From assembly GCF_002006995.1 (NCBI RefSeq), contig NZ_MRUL01000004.1:1-64000 (forward strand): a stretch of DNA of 64,000 nt. Direction: 5' to 3'. Positions 17,277 through 26,510 of the stretch are shown one piece after another. The notes beneath the pieces were generated by a model. The model was not told the DNA's origin. It did not search any database and saw only the letters and a list, made by a program, of their open reading frames with translations. The stretch is from Izhakiella australiensis (lineage in GTDB: Bacteria > Pseudomonadota > Gammaproteobacteria > Enterobacterales > Enterobacteriaceae). The stretch's first letter is position 1. Each line of letters opens with the position of its first letter. Position numbers and translations under genes: made by a program.

Positions 17277-18808
17277 CAGCGGCTCCCGTCTTTAGCGTCG
17301 ACTTCAATAGCATCGATGCGACGACTGTTAAACAGATTAAAGCGGGTATCGCTACCGTGGCAGCCGTCGCCGAAGCTGAATCCGCAGCCGTTACGCTCCG
17401 GAAAGGCTTCGCGCGCCAGTTCACGATGTGAAGAGGGTATGACGTAGCGATCCTCATAGTTGGCAATCGCCAGGTAGCGGTACATTTCCTCTGCCTGGGC
17501 CACGCTCAGGCCGGTTTGCTGCAACGCCCGGGTATCGGTGACCCCTTCCACGCTCTGGGCGCGTTTGTAGTGACGCATGGCCATCAGTCGTTCCAGCGCC
17601 AGCTTCACCGGTTTTTCATCGCCGGCGGTCAGCAGGTTAGCCAGGTAGCGCATGGGTATACGCAGCGCGCTAACGTCAGGCAGTACGCCTTCGCCTGGCA
17701 GATGGCCGGCATCAGCCTGCGACTGCACCGGCGACAGCGGCGGCACGTACCAAACCATCGGCAGCGTGCGGTATTCCGGGTGCAGCGGCAGCGCCAGCTG
17801 CCAGTCCACCGCCATCTTGTACACCGGTGATTTTTGCGCGGCTTCGATGACGCTCCACGGAATCCCCTGTTTTTCAGCTTCGGCAATCACCTGCGGATCG
17901 TGCGGATCGAGGAAAATATCCAGCTGACGCTGATACAGATCCTGTTCATGTTCGGTACTGGCGGCGTCGGCAATGCGATCGGCGTCGTACAGCAGTACGC
18001 CCAGATAGCGAATGCGTCCTACGCAGGTTTCTGAACAGACGGTCGGCATCCCACTTTCAATACGCGGGTAGCAGAAAATGCATTTTTCTGATTTACCGCT
18101 CTTCCAGTTGAAGTAGATTTTTTTATACGGGCAGCCGCTAATGCACATGCGCCAGCCGCGGCATTTATCCTGGTCAATCAGCACAATGCCATCTTCTTCG
18201 CGCTTGTAGATTGCGCCACTCGGACAGGTCGCCGCGCAGGCAGGATTCAGGCAGTGTTCGCATAAACGCGGCAGATACATCATAAAAGTCTGCTCAAACT
18301 GACCGTAAATCTCGCGCTCAATACCGGCAAAGTTGCTATCGGCGCTGCGTTTGCTGAACTCGCCGCCGAGGATCTCTTCCCAGTTCGGACCGCCCTGCAC
18401 TTTTTCCATCCGTTGACCGGTCAGCAGCGAACGCGGGCGAGCAACCGGCTGATGCTTGCCTTTCGGCGCATTCTGCAAATGCTGATAGTCAAAGGTGTAA
18501 GGCTCGTAGTAATCATCAATTTCCGGCATTACCGGGTTAGAAAAGATGTTCTGCAATACGCCCACTTTGCTGCCGAGGCGCGGCTGCAAACGCCCGTTAA
18601 TTTTGCGGATCCAGCCGCCTTTCCATTTATCCTGGTCTTCCCAGGCGTGGGGATAGCCGACGCCGGGTTTGCTTTCAACGTTATTAAACCAGGCATATTC
18701 CATGCCTTCGCGGCTGGTCCAGACGTTTTTGCAGGTCACGGAACAGGTATGACAGCCAATACATTTATCGAGATTGAGCACCATGCCCACTTGAGATCGG
18801 ATTTTCAT
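17276..18808 (-). CDS. narH: Respiratory nitrate reductase 1 beta subunit
   Basis: NarH carries four iron-sulfur clusters linking NarI hemes to NarG. ATG 18808 (MKIRSQVGMV) is the start; the TTG just before it is rejected. Cysteine motifs: CIGCHTCSVTCKNVW near residue 16, CEHCLNPACAATCPSG, CRGWRMCISGCPYKK (the Trp replaces a Cys and gives the [3Fe-4S] cluster) and CIFCYPRIESGMPTVCSETC. Length (510 residues) and sequence follow the Escherichia coli protein closely. It overlaps narG and narJ by one base each (TGATG). Confidence 0.97.
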   Translation of the reverse strand: MKIRSQVGMVLNLDKCIGCHTCSVTCKNVWTSREGMEYAWFNNVESKPGVGYPHAWEDQDKWKGGWIRKINGRLQPRLGSKVGVLQNIFSNPVMPEIDDYYEPYTFDYQHLQNAPKGKHQPVARPRSLLTGQRMEKVQGGPNWEEILGGEFSKRSADSNFAGIEREIYGQFEQTFMMYLPRLCEHCLNPACAATCPSGAIYKREEDGIVLIDQDKCRGWRMCISGCPYKKIYFNWKSGKSEKCIFCYPRIESGMPTVCSETCVGRIRYLGVLLYDADRIADAASTEHEQDLYQRQLDIFLDPHDPQVIAEAEKQGIPWSVIEAAQKSPVYKMAVDWQLALPLHPEYRTLPMVWYVPPLSPVQSQADAGHLPGEGVLPDVSALRIPMRYLANLLTAGDEKPVKLALERLMAMRHYKRAQSVEGVTDTRALQQTGLSVAQAEEMYRYLAIANYEDRYVIPSSHRELAREAFPERNGCGFSFGDGCHGSDTRFNLFNSRRIDAIEVDAKDGSR

Positions 18809-21800
18809 CAAACGTGCTCCTGTGATTCGTCGTCAAGCCAGTCAACGCGCTGCATTTTGCGCACCACAACAAACTCATCGCGGTTTGAGCCGACCGTACC
18901 GTAGTAGTTAAAGCCGTAAGATTGCTGCGCGTAGCCGCCGATCATATGGGTAGGTTTCGGGGTAATACGCGTCACCGAGTTATGAATACCGCCGCGCTGA
19001 CCGGTAATCTCCGATCCCGGGATATTCAACAAACGCTCCTGGGCGTGATACATCATGGTCATACCGGCAGGCACCCTCTGGCTGACAACCGCACGCGCCG
19101 TCAGCGCGCCGTTAACATTAAAGGCCTCAATCCAGTCGTTATCTTCAATGCCAAGCTCGCGCGCATCCTCTTCGCTTATCCAGACGATCGGACCGCCGCG
19201 CGACAGCGTTAACATCAGCAGGTTGTCACTGTAAGTTGAGTGGATGCCCCATTTCTGGTGGGGAGTAATAAAGTTCAGCGCCTTTTCCGGATTGCCGTTG
19301 GGCCGCAGGTTAAGCATGCTCTGTACGCTGCGGGTGTCGATCGGCGGGCGATAAGCCACCAGGCTTTCGCCGAAGTCGCGCATCCATGGATGATCCTGAT
19401 AAAGCTGCTGGCGACCGGTCAGCGTGCGCCATGGAATCAGCTCGTGAACGTTGGTGTAACCGGCGTTATAGGAAACGTGCTCATCTTCCAGACCTGACCA
19501 GGTCGGGCTGGAGATAATTTTACGCGGCTGCGCCTGAATATCGCGAAAGCGGATCTTCTCATCCTCTTTATTCAACGCCAGATGGCGATGGTCGCGTCCG
19601 GTAATATTGCCCAGCGCCTGCCAGGCGCGGACAGCAACCTGACCGTTTGTCTCCGGCGCCAGCGACAGGATGGTTTCCGCAGCGTCAATGGCGGTTTCGA
19701 TCGCCGCCTGGCCGTTATCCTTGACGCCGTTCAGGCGTTTGAGCAGATCGACTTCACTTTGCGTATTCCAGTTGATGCCTTTACCGCCGTTGCCGAGGGT
19801 TTCCATCAATGGGCCAAGGGAGGTAAAGCGCCGATAGGTTTCCGGATAATTACGTTCAACGCTGATCATCTGCGGCGCGGTCTGACCGGGGATCAGCGGA
19901 CATTCACCGTGCTTCCAGTCTTTCACTTCAAACGGCTGCGCCAGTTCGGCCGGCGTATCATGCTGCAGCGGCAGCAGCACCATATCGGTTTCCTCGCCGA
20001 GGTGGCCCGGACACAGCTCGGAGAACTGCTTCGCCAGTCCTTTATAAATATCCCAGTCGCTGCGTGATTCCCAGGCCGGGTCGACGGCAGCCGACAGCGG
20101 GTGAATAAACGGATGCATGTCCGAGGTATTCATGTCGTCTTTTTCGTACCAGGTCGCGGTCGGCAGCACGATGTCTGAATAGAGGCAGGTACTGGACATG
20201 CGGAAATCCAGCGTCACCACCAGATCCAGCTTGCCTTCAACGGCCTCATCCTGCCATTCCACTTCCAGCGGGTGCTCACCGCCCTGCTCGCCGAGATCTT
20301 TACCCTGAATGCCATGCTCGGTGCCGAGCAGATGCTTGAGGAAATACTCATGGCCCTTGCCTGACGATCCCAACAGGTTTGAGCGCCAGATAAACAGGTT
20401 GCGCGGATAGTTCTGCTCGCGTTCCGGCTGCTCTGAAGCCAGGCGAACATCGCCCTGCTGCATCTGCTGGCTGAGATAGTCTTTATCCGTCATGCCGGCC
20501 TGCTGCGCGGCGGCGTGGATATGCAGCGGGTTAGTATCCAGCTGCGGCGCCGACGGCAGCCAGCCCATGCGTTCGGCACGCACGTTAAAGTCGATCAGGT
20601 GCCCCTGATAGCGCGACTTATCCGCCAGCGGCGACAGCAGCGAGCTGGCGCTGACGGTTTCGTAGCGCCACTGACCACTGTGATTGTAGAAAAACGAGGT
20701 GCCGTTCATATGACGCGGCGGGCGCTGCCAGTCGAGGGCGAATGCCAGCGGCTGCCAGCCGGTTTGCGGACGCAGCTTTTCCTGGCCCACATAGTGCGCC
20801 CATCCGCCGCCGCTCTGGCCAACGCAGCCGCAAAATACCAGCATGTTGATCAGGCCGCGGTAGTTCATGTCCATATGGAACCAGTGGTTCAGGCCGGCGC
20901 CGACAATAATCATTGAACGACCGTGCGTTTTCGCCGCGTTATCGGCAAACTCACGGGCAATGCGAATAATGTTACCGCGCGCTACGCCGGTAATATGCTC
21001 AGCCCATGCCGGCGTGTAGGCGGTAATATCGTTATAGCTGGTCGCGCAGCCGCTCTCTTCCAGTCCCTGGGAGACGCCATAGCTGGCAAGCGTCAGATCA
21101 TAGACGGAGGTAACATACACTTCACGCCCGTCCGCCAGGGTAACCCGTCGGGCGGGAACGGCGCGAACCAGCACGTTATCCAGCTCCACGGCCTTAAACT
21201 GCGGATGGGCATCCCCGCCGAAATACGGGAAGCCAACCGGTACCGTCTCGTCGTGCTGACCTTTCAAACCGAGGCGTAAAGTCACCTCTTTTTCAGCGGC
21301 TTTAGGCTCAAGATTCCATTTACCCTTGTCGCCCCAGCGGAACCCAATGGAGCCATTAGGCGCAATCAACTCGCCGCTGGCGTCATCAACCGCCACCGTT
21401 TTCCACTGCGGATGGTTACTTTCACCCAGCCCATCGCTCAGGTCAGACGCGCGCAGTAAGCGGCCGGCGACCTGATAGCCATCCTGATGCGGTTCCAGCA
21501 TAACCAGCATCGGCAGATCGCTATAGCGGCGAGCGTAGTTGAGGAAGTAATCGCAGGGGTTGTCGAGATAAAACTCGCGCAGAATAACGTGGCCCATCGC
21601 CATCGCCAGGGCGCTGTCGGTGCCCTGCTTGGGCGCCAGCCACTGATCGCACAGCTTGGCGACCTCAGCATAATCCGGGGTGATAGCCACCGTTTTTGTG
21701 CCTTTGTAGCGTACTTCGGTGAAAAAGTGCGCATCCGGCGTTCTGGTCTGCGGGACGTTAGAGCCCCAGGCGATGATGTAGCCGGCGTTATACCAGTCGG

Positions 21801-22524
21801 CCGATTCAGGCACGTCGGTTTGCTCGCCCCAGGTCATCGGCGAGGCTGGCGGCAGGTCGCAGTACCAGTCGTAGAAGCTAAGACAAACGCCGCCCAGCAG
21901 TGACAAATAGCGGGCGCCTGCGGCGTAGGAAACCATCGACATCGCCGGGATCGGTGAGAAACCTGCGACCCGGTCCGGCCCCCAGGTTTTAATCGTATGA
22001 ATATTCGCGGCGGCGATCAGTTCATTCAGTTCGTTCCAGTTAGCGCGCACAAAACCGCCGCGACCGCGCGCCTGCTTCCATTGCTGCGCCTTTTGCGGAT
22101 CGCTGACCAGCGCCTTCCAGGCATCGACCGGGTCCGGATGCTGGAGCTTAGCCTCGCGCCATAGCGAAATCAGCGTCTGGCGCACCAGCGGATGTTTCAG
22201 GCGATTCGCGCTGTAAATATACCAGGAGAAGCTCGCGCCGCGTGGACAGCCGCGCGGCTCATGGTTTGGCAGATCCGGGCGAGTACGCGGATAGTCGGTC
22301 TGCTGTGTTTCCCAGGTCACCAGGCCATTTTTAACGTAGATTTTCCAGCTGCATGAGCCGGTGCAGTTAACGCCGTGGGTGGAGCGCACGATTTTGTCAT
22401 GCTGCCAGCGCTGGCGATAGCCATCTTCCCAGTCCCGATTCTGGTCCCAGGTCTGGCCGTGATCGCCAGAGAAGGTTTCCCCTTTCTGTTTAAAATAGCG
22501 AAATCGGTCAAGAAATTTACTCAT
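18808..22524 (-). CDS. narG: Respiratory nitrate reductase 1 alpha subunit
   Basis: NarG is the cytoplasmic catalytic subunit that reduces nitrate to nitrite at a bis-molybdopterin guanine dinucleotide centre. The 1238-residue protein keeps the FS0 cluster ligands His50, Cys54, Cys58 (STHGVNCTGSCSW) and Cys93 (RGCPRG). The molybdenum-ligand aspartate is in SFYDWYCDLPPASP (about residue 223). The N-terminal Tat-remnant-like start MSKFLDRFRYFKQKGETFSG is typical. Only 35 bp separate it from narK upstream, with no room for a separate regulated promoter, so it is probably transcribed from the narK promoter. Confidence 0.97.
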   Translation of the reverse strand: MSKFLDRFRYFKQKGETFSGDHGQTWDQNRDWEDGYRQRWQHDKIVRSTHGVNCTGSCSWKIYVKNGLVTWETQQTDYPRTRPDLPNHEPRGCPRGASFSWYIYSANRLKHPLVRQTLISLWREAKLQHPDPVDAWKALVSDPQKAQQWKQARGRGGFVRANWNELNELIAAANIHTIKTWGPDRVAGFSPIPAMSMVSYAAGARYLSLLGGVCLSFYDWYCDLPPASPMTWGEQTDVPESADWYNAGYIIAWGSNVPQTRTPDAHFFTEVRYKGTKTVAITPDYAEVAKLCDQWLAPKQGTDSALAMAMGHVILREFYLDNPCDYFLNYARRYSDLPMLVMLEPHQDGYQVAGRLLRASDLSDGLGESNHPQWKTVAVDDASGELIAPNGSIGFRWGDKGKWNLEPKAAEKEVTLRLGLKGQHDETVPVGFPYFGGDAHPQFKAVELDNVLVRAVPARRVTLADGREVYVTSVYDLTLASYGVSQGLEESGCATSYNDITAYTPAWAEHITGVARGNIIRIAREFADNAAKTHGRSMIIVGAGLNHWFHMDMNYRGLINMLVFCGCVGQSGGGWAHYVGQEKLRPQTGWQPLAFALDWQRPPRHMNGTSFFYNHSGQWRYETVSASSLLSPLADKSRYQGHLIDFNVRAERMGWLPSAPQLDTNPLHIHAAAQQAGMTDKDYLSQQMQQGDVRLASEQPEREQNYPRNLFIWRSNLLGSSGKGHEYFLKHLLGTEHGIQGKDLGEQGGEHPLEVEWQDEAVEGKLDLVVTLDFRMSSTCLYSDIVLPTATWYEKDDMNTSDMHPFIHPLSAAVDPAWESRSDWDIYKGLAKQFSELCPGHLGEETDMVLLPLQHDTPAELAQPFEVKDWKHGECPLIPGQTAPQMISVERNYPETYRRFTSLGPLMETLGNGGKGINWNTQSEVDLLKRLNGVKDNGQAAIETAIDAAETILSLAPETNGQVAVRAWQALGNITGRDHRHLALNKEDEKIRFRDIQAQPRKIISSPTWSGLEDEHVSYNAGYTNVHELIPWRTLTGRQQLYQDHPWMRDFGESLVAYRPPIDTRSVQSMLNLRPNGNPEKALNFITPHQKWGIHSTYSDNLLMLTLSRGGPIVWISEEDARELGIEDNDWIEAFNVNGALTARAVVSQRVPAGMTMMYHAQERLLNIPGSEITGQRGGIHNSVTRITPKPTHMIGGYAQQSYGFNYYGTVGSNRDEFVVVRKMQRVDWLDDESQEHV

Positions 22525-22559
22525 TATTCATTACTCCCATCAAATCCTACGGCGCAGAC

Positions 22560-23942
22560 TCACGCTCTTTTTTTGTTGTACACGCTGGCGGTGATTACTG
22601 CGCAAATCAGGTAAAAGGCGAGAAATACGCCCATCGCGCCTGCCGGAGAACCAGTAAGTTTCAGTGAAATGCCGAACGCATTTGGAATGAAAAAGCCGCC
22701 GATAGCGCCAATCGCGGAGATAAAACCCAGCGCGGCGGAGGTGTCCGTCGCCGCTTCATGCTGCGCCGCTTCATCGCTGGCGCCACGCGCTTTAGCGCGC
22801 GCCAGCGTGCGGGTGCGGAAAATAGTGGCGACCATCTGAAAGGTAGAACCGCTGCCCAGACCAGCGCTGAAGAACAGCAGCATAAACAGCGTAAAAAAGG
22901 CGGCAAAGCTACCGCCATCTCCGGCGCCAGGCAGCGTAAGGAAAACCAGCCCGCTGAACAGAGCCATCAATAAATAGTTCACGCAGGTTACGCGGTTGCC
23001 ACCCAGCCGATCGGAAATCATGCCGCCCAGCGAGCGGGCCAGTGCGCCGAGGAACGGGCCAAAAAAGGCGTAATGCAGAATATTGGCCTGGGGAAACTGG
23101 GTGCGGGTCAGCATGGCAAACCCGGCGGAAAAGCCGATAAAAGAGCCAAATGTGGCCAGATAAAGCAATCCCAGCAGCCACATATCACCCCGCGCCAGTA
23201 CCGGCAGCTGTTGACGCACCGAGGCTTTGGCGGTCGCCAGATCGTTCATACCAAACCATGCGGCCAGCGTGGCGATTATCAGAAACGGTATCCAAATCCA
23301 GGCCGCGTTTTGCAACCACAGCTGCGCACCATCCGGCAGCGTAACCACCCGGCCATTAAACGCGCCGTAGACGGACAGCGAAATCGCCAGCGGCGCCAGC
23401 AGTTGCATAACGCTGACGCCCATATTGCCGATGCCGCCGTTAATGCCCAGCGCGGCGCCCTGGCGTGATTTAGGATAAAAGAAGCTGATATTGCCCATAC
23501 TTGAGGCAAAGTTAGCGCCTGCAAAGCCGCACAGCAGCGCGATCGCCATAAATACCTCAAAGCTGGTGTGCGGGTTTTGCACCGCAAAGCCAAGCCACAG
23601 GCAGGGAACGATCATGATTGCGGTGCTGATTGCCGTCCAGCGGCGTCCGCCCATCAGCGGTACCATAAAGGAATAAGGCACGCGCATCAGCGCGCCTGAA
23701 ACCGAAGGCAAGGCGGTGAGTAAAAACAGTTCGTCGGTCGTAAAATTAAAGCCGACTTTTGGTAAATTCACCGCGATGGCGCTGAACAACATCCAGACGC
23801 AGAATGAAAGTAACAGGCAGGGAACCGAAATAGCCAGGTTGCGTCGGGCAATAGCGTGTCCCTTCTGCTGCCAAAATTGAGGATTTTCGGGCTCCCACTG
23901 GCTAAGCTGACGCCCTTTTACCGCTGGTGTATTATCCGTCAT
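22560..23942 (-). CDS. narK: Nitrate/nitrite antiporter
   Basis: NarK is a 12-helix MFS transporter that imports nitrate and exports nitrite during nitrate respiration. The 460-residue protein has the nitrate signature GFAGANFASSMGNISFFYPK around residues 138-157 and the second Gly-rich motif GFISAIGAIGGFFIPNAFG in helix 11. It is the first gene of the minus-strand nar cluster. A perfect FNR box lies 59-72 bp upstream of its start. The E. coli orthologue is activated by FNR and phospho-NarL, and the same control is likely here. Confidence 0.96.
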   Translation of the reverse strand: MTDNTPAVKGRQLSQWEPENPQFWQQKGHAIARRNLAISVPCLLLSFCVWMLFSAIAVNLPKVGFNFTTDELFLLTALPSVSGALMRVPYSFMVPLMGGRRWTAISTAIMIVPCLWLGFAVQNPHTSFEVFMAIALLCGFAGANFASSMGNISFFYPKSRQGAALGINGGIGNMGVSVMQLLAPLAISLSVYGAFNGRVVTLPDGAQLWLQNAAWIWIPFLIIATLAAWFGMNDLATAKASVRQQLPVLARGDMWLLGLLYLATFGSFIGFSAGFAMLTRTQFPQANILHYAFFGPFLGALARSLGGMISDRLGGNRVTCVNYLLMALFSGLVFLTLPGAGDGGSFAAFFTLFMLLFFSAGLGSGSTFQMVATIFRTRTLARAKARGASDEAAQHEAATDTSAALGFISAIGAIGGFFIPNAFGISLKLTGSPAGAMGVFLAFYLICAVITASVYNKKRA

Positions 23943-24000
23943 AATATTTTTCCGGAAAGAAAAGATGACGGTACGTTAAGAATGTTAGCGATCGGCAGTC

Positions 24001-24014
24001 TTGATACAAATCAA
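24001..24014. promoter_or_regulatory. FNR box between narK and narX
   Basis: TTGATACAAATCAA is a perfect match to the FNR/CRP-family consensus TTGAT-N4-ATCAA. It lies 59 bp upstream of narK, the right distance for an activator at about -41.5 of a narK promoter, and 82 bp upstream of narX. NarL heptamers could not be assigned confidently. Confidence 0.88.
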
Positions 24015-24095
24015 AACGAAACGTAGCGTGAATTGGTGATAATGACACCCTGACCAAAAATATCGATTTATCCATTAAAAATGGATTTATAAACA

Positions 24096-25895
24096 ATGAG
24101 TTACTTAAGAAAGATACAAAATTTCGCTTTCCGGATATTAAGGGTTACTCCCAAAGGGGTATTGCCATTCTGGCGCATAAATGCACTGGTAAGCGCCAGG
24201 CTGTCACTAATGACCCAGCTCAGCAGTCTGATCCTGCTTATTGCCCTGACCTGCCTCGGCGGCGTGCTGCTTTCCGCCTGGCTGACGCGCAGCGTCGATG
24301 GCAATGCCCACGTGATAAATAACGCAGGCTCACTGCGCATGCTCAGCTATCGTCTGTTAGCGGAAGTGCCGGTTAAGGAGGAAGACCAGGCGGTGTTTGC
24401 GCGCATCAGACATCTACTCTGGCAGCCGGAAATTAAAAGCGCTGCTGATAACGCCGGGCTGAAGCCGTCTCTGCAGGCGCTACAGCAGCAGTGGCTGCAG
24501 ATCATAGAGCCGTCGCTGCGCACGGCGCAAAACCGTGAAATGGTCAAAACGCAAGTAGCGGCCTTCGTCGACAACATCAATAAGCTGGTGCAGACTCTGG
24601 ATAATCGCACAACCCGACGTCTGGAACAGATCGCCCGCATGCACTTTTTGCTGGTCATCGTGCTGATTGCCGAGCTGCTGCTGATGCGTGCCTGGCTGCG
24701 TAAGCGGGTGCTGCTTCCCTGGCGGGCGCTGATGAATCAGGCAGATAAAATCAGCCTGAGCGATTTTACGCCGCGCGTAGCGGTTAAGGGCAGTGACGAA
24801 ATGGCGCAGCTTGCGTTGGCGCTGAACCAAATGACCGGCGCGCTTTCCCAGAGCTACGGCTTGCTGGAACAGCGCGTTCTGGAAAAAACCGCCACCCTGG
24901 CGCAAAAGCACGATGAGCTGCGCTTCTTGTTTGAAGCCAGCCAGCGCCTGCAGGGCAACCAACCGCTCAACGAGCGCATTGACGGGGTACTGACGCTGCT
25001 GACCTTCGTTACGCCGCTGATGTCTCCCACCCTGAATGCCGGCCCGCTGCCGGCCGCCGATGCTGGGGAGCATCAGCTTTACTGGCCGCTGCGCCCGGCC
25101 CAACCGGAGCGGGGCTACCTTAATGCGCGGCTGCCCTCTTCAATCCAGCTGACGGCGGACCAGCAGCAGCTGATTGTGACGCTGTGCGAGATGATTGCCA
25201 ATACGCAGACGGTCACCAGCCAGCAGGATTACCGTCAGCAGGTAGCGCTGATGGAAGAGCGCGCCATTATCGCCCGCGAGCTGCATGATTCCATCGCCCA
25301 GTCGCTGAGCTGCCTTAAAATGCAGCTGGGCTACGTGCAGATGCAGCCGGGGCTGAAAGATCCGCATACCGTTGAGCTGCTCGCGCAGATGCGCCAGCAG
25401 CTTAATCGCTCATGGCAACAGCTGCGCGAATTGCTGACCACTTTTCGCGTACAGCTCTCACAGCCGGGGCTGCTGCCGGCGCTGGCGGAAACCTGTGAGG
25501 AATTCACTGCCCGGCTTGGTTACCGGCCCGAACTGGACTGGCAGGCCGCCGGCGCCGCATTTACCCCGTCGCAGGCGCTGCACGTTACTAATATCGTGCG
25601 TGAAGCCTTAAACAACGTTGCGCGCCATGCTTCAGCCAGCAAGGTTAAAATTACCGTTAAATGCAGTGCTAATCAGGTTTGCCTGCGAATCAGAGACAAC
25701 GGCCGGGGTTTTGTCGCCGACAGCGTCGCCAGTCAGCATTACGGCCTGGCTATTATGCACGGTCGCGCTCAGGCGCTAAACGGGCAGTTCAGCCTGCATA
25801 CTGTTCCCGGCAGCGGCACCCGCATCGACGTCAGCTTCCCTTTAATAACTACCGATGGTGATAACTATGACGCCAGCAACGCTTTTACTGATTGA
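24096..25895 (+). CDS. narX: Nitrate/nitrite sensor histidine kinase
   Basis: NarX senses periplasmic nitrate and phosphorylates NarL. The 599-residue protein has a first transmembrane helix around residues 42-66 and a periplasmic domain with the nitrate-binding P-box [18 protein letters not shown] (about residues 75-92). A second helix near 182-200 is followed by a HAMP linker. The HisKA_3-type H-box is [16 protein letters not shown], and the ATPase domain has [11 protein letters not shown] and RDNGRGF. The central region lacks the cluster of cysteines found in E. coli NarX. The N-terminus is about 30 residues longer than in E. coli, so a later start (for example MTQLSS) is possible. The weak GGAT ribosome site lies within an ATCCATT/AATGGAT inverted repeat (24070-24086). 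Confidence 0.93.
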   Translation: MSYLRKIQNFAFRILRVTPKGVLPFWRINALVSARLSLMTQLSSLILLIALTCLGGVLLSAWLTRSVDGNAHVINNAGSLRMLSYRLLAEVPVKEEDQAVFARIRHLLWQPEIKSAADNAGLKPSLQALQQQWLQIIEPSLRTAQNREMVKTQVAAFVDNINKLVQTLDNRTTRRLEQIARMHFLLVIVLIAELLLMRAWLRKRVLLPWRALMNQADKISLSDFTPRVAVKGSDEMAQLALALNQMTGALSQSYGLLEQRVLEKTATLAQKHDELRFLFEASQRLQGNQPLNERIDGVLTLLTFVTPLMSPTLNAGPLPAADAGEHQLYWPLRPAQPERGYLNARLPSSIQLTADQQQLIVTLCEMIANTQTVTSQQDYRQQVALMEERAIIARELHDSIAQSLSCLKMQLGYVQMQPGLKDPHTVELLAQMRQQLNRSWQQLRELLTTFRVQLSQPGLLPALAETCEEFTARLGYRPELDWQAAGAAFTPSQALHVTNIVREALNNVARHASASKVKITVKCSANQVCLRIRDNGRGFVADSVASQHYGLAIMHGRAQALNGQFSLHTVPGSGTRIDVSFPLITTDGDNYDASNAFTD

Positions 25896-26505
25896 TGATC
25901 ATCCCATGCTGCGTCGGGGAATTTGCCAGCTGGTGAGCCTTGATCCCATGCTAAAAGTCATTGCCGAGGCCGGAAACGGCCCCGATGGCGTGACGCTGGC
26001 GCGCGAGCACGATCCGGACCTGATCCTGCTGGATATGAATATGCCCGATTACGATGGCCTGGCCACGCTGCGCGCGCTGCGCCAGCAGCCGCTTTCCGGT
26101 CGGGTGGTGATGTTCACCGTTTCGGATCTGCGCCAGGACGTAATCGCCGCTCTGCAACAGGGCGCCGATGGCTATTTGCTCAAGGATATGGAGCCGGAAG
26201 CGCTGCTGGCTGCCCTGCATCAGGCGGCCGCCGGTGAGATGGTGCTCAGTGAAAATCTGGTGCCATTGCTGGCTGAGCAGCTTCGTACGCCGCAGGTGCC
26301 AGCCAGCCTTGCGGCCTGCGCCCTTACACCGCGTGAAGAGGAAATACTTCGCCAGCTGGCGCGCGGGCTGAGTAATAAGCTGATCGCGCGCGAGCTGGAT
26401 ATCAGTGAAAGCACCGTCAAAGTACACGTTAAGCATCTGCTGCAAAAGCTCGGACTGCGTTCACGAACCGAAGCCGCCGTCTGGCTGCTGCAGCAAAAGC
26501 CATAG
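25867..26505 (+). CDS. narL: Two-component response regulator
   Basis: NarL is the DNA-binding partner of NarX and activates narKGHJI with nitrate. From ATG 25867 ([15 protein letters not shown]) the protein has 212 residues. The receiver domain has acidic residues in LLIDDHP, the phospho-acceptor Asp in [13 protein letters not shown] (about residue 55) and Lys in GYLLKDMEP. The C-terminal LuxR-type helix-turn-helix is [20 protein letters not shown] followed by [20 protein letters not shown]. The start overlaps the end of narX by 29 bp. It is convergent with feoB with only 5 bp between stops. Confidence 0.95.
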   Translation: MTPATLLLIDDHPMLRRGICQLVSLDPMLKVIAEAGNGPDGVTLAREHDPDLILLDMNMPDYDGLATLRALRQQPLSGRVVMFTVSDLRQDVIAALQQGADGYLLKDMEPEALLAALHQAAAGEMVLSENLVPLLAEQLRTPQVPASLAACALTPREEEILRQLARGLSNKLIARELDISESTVKVHVKHLLQKLGLRSRTEAAVWLLQQKP

Positions 26506-26510
26506 CGCCT

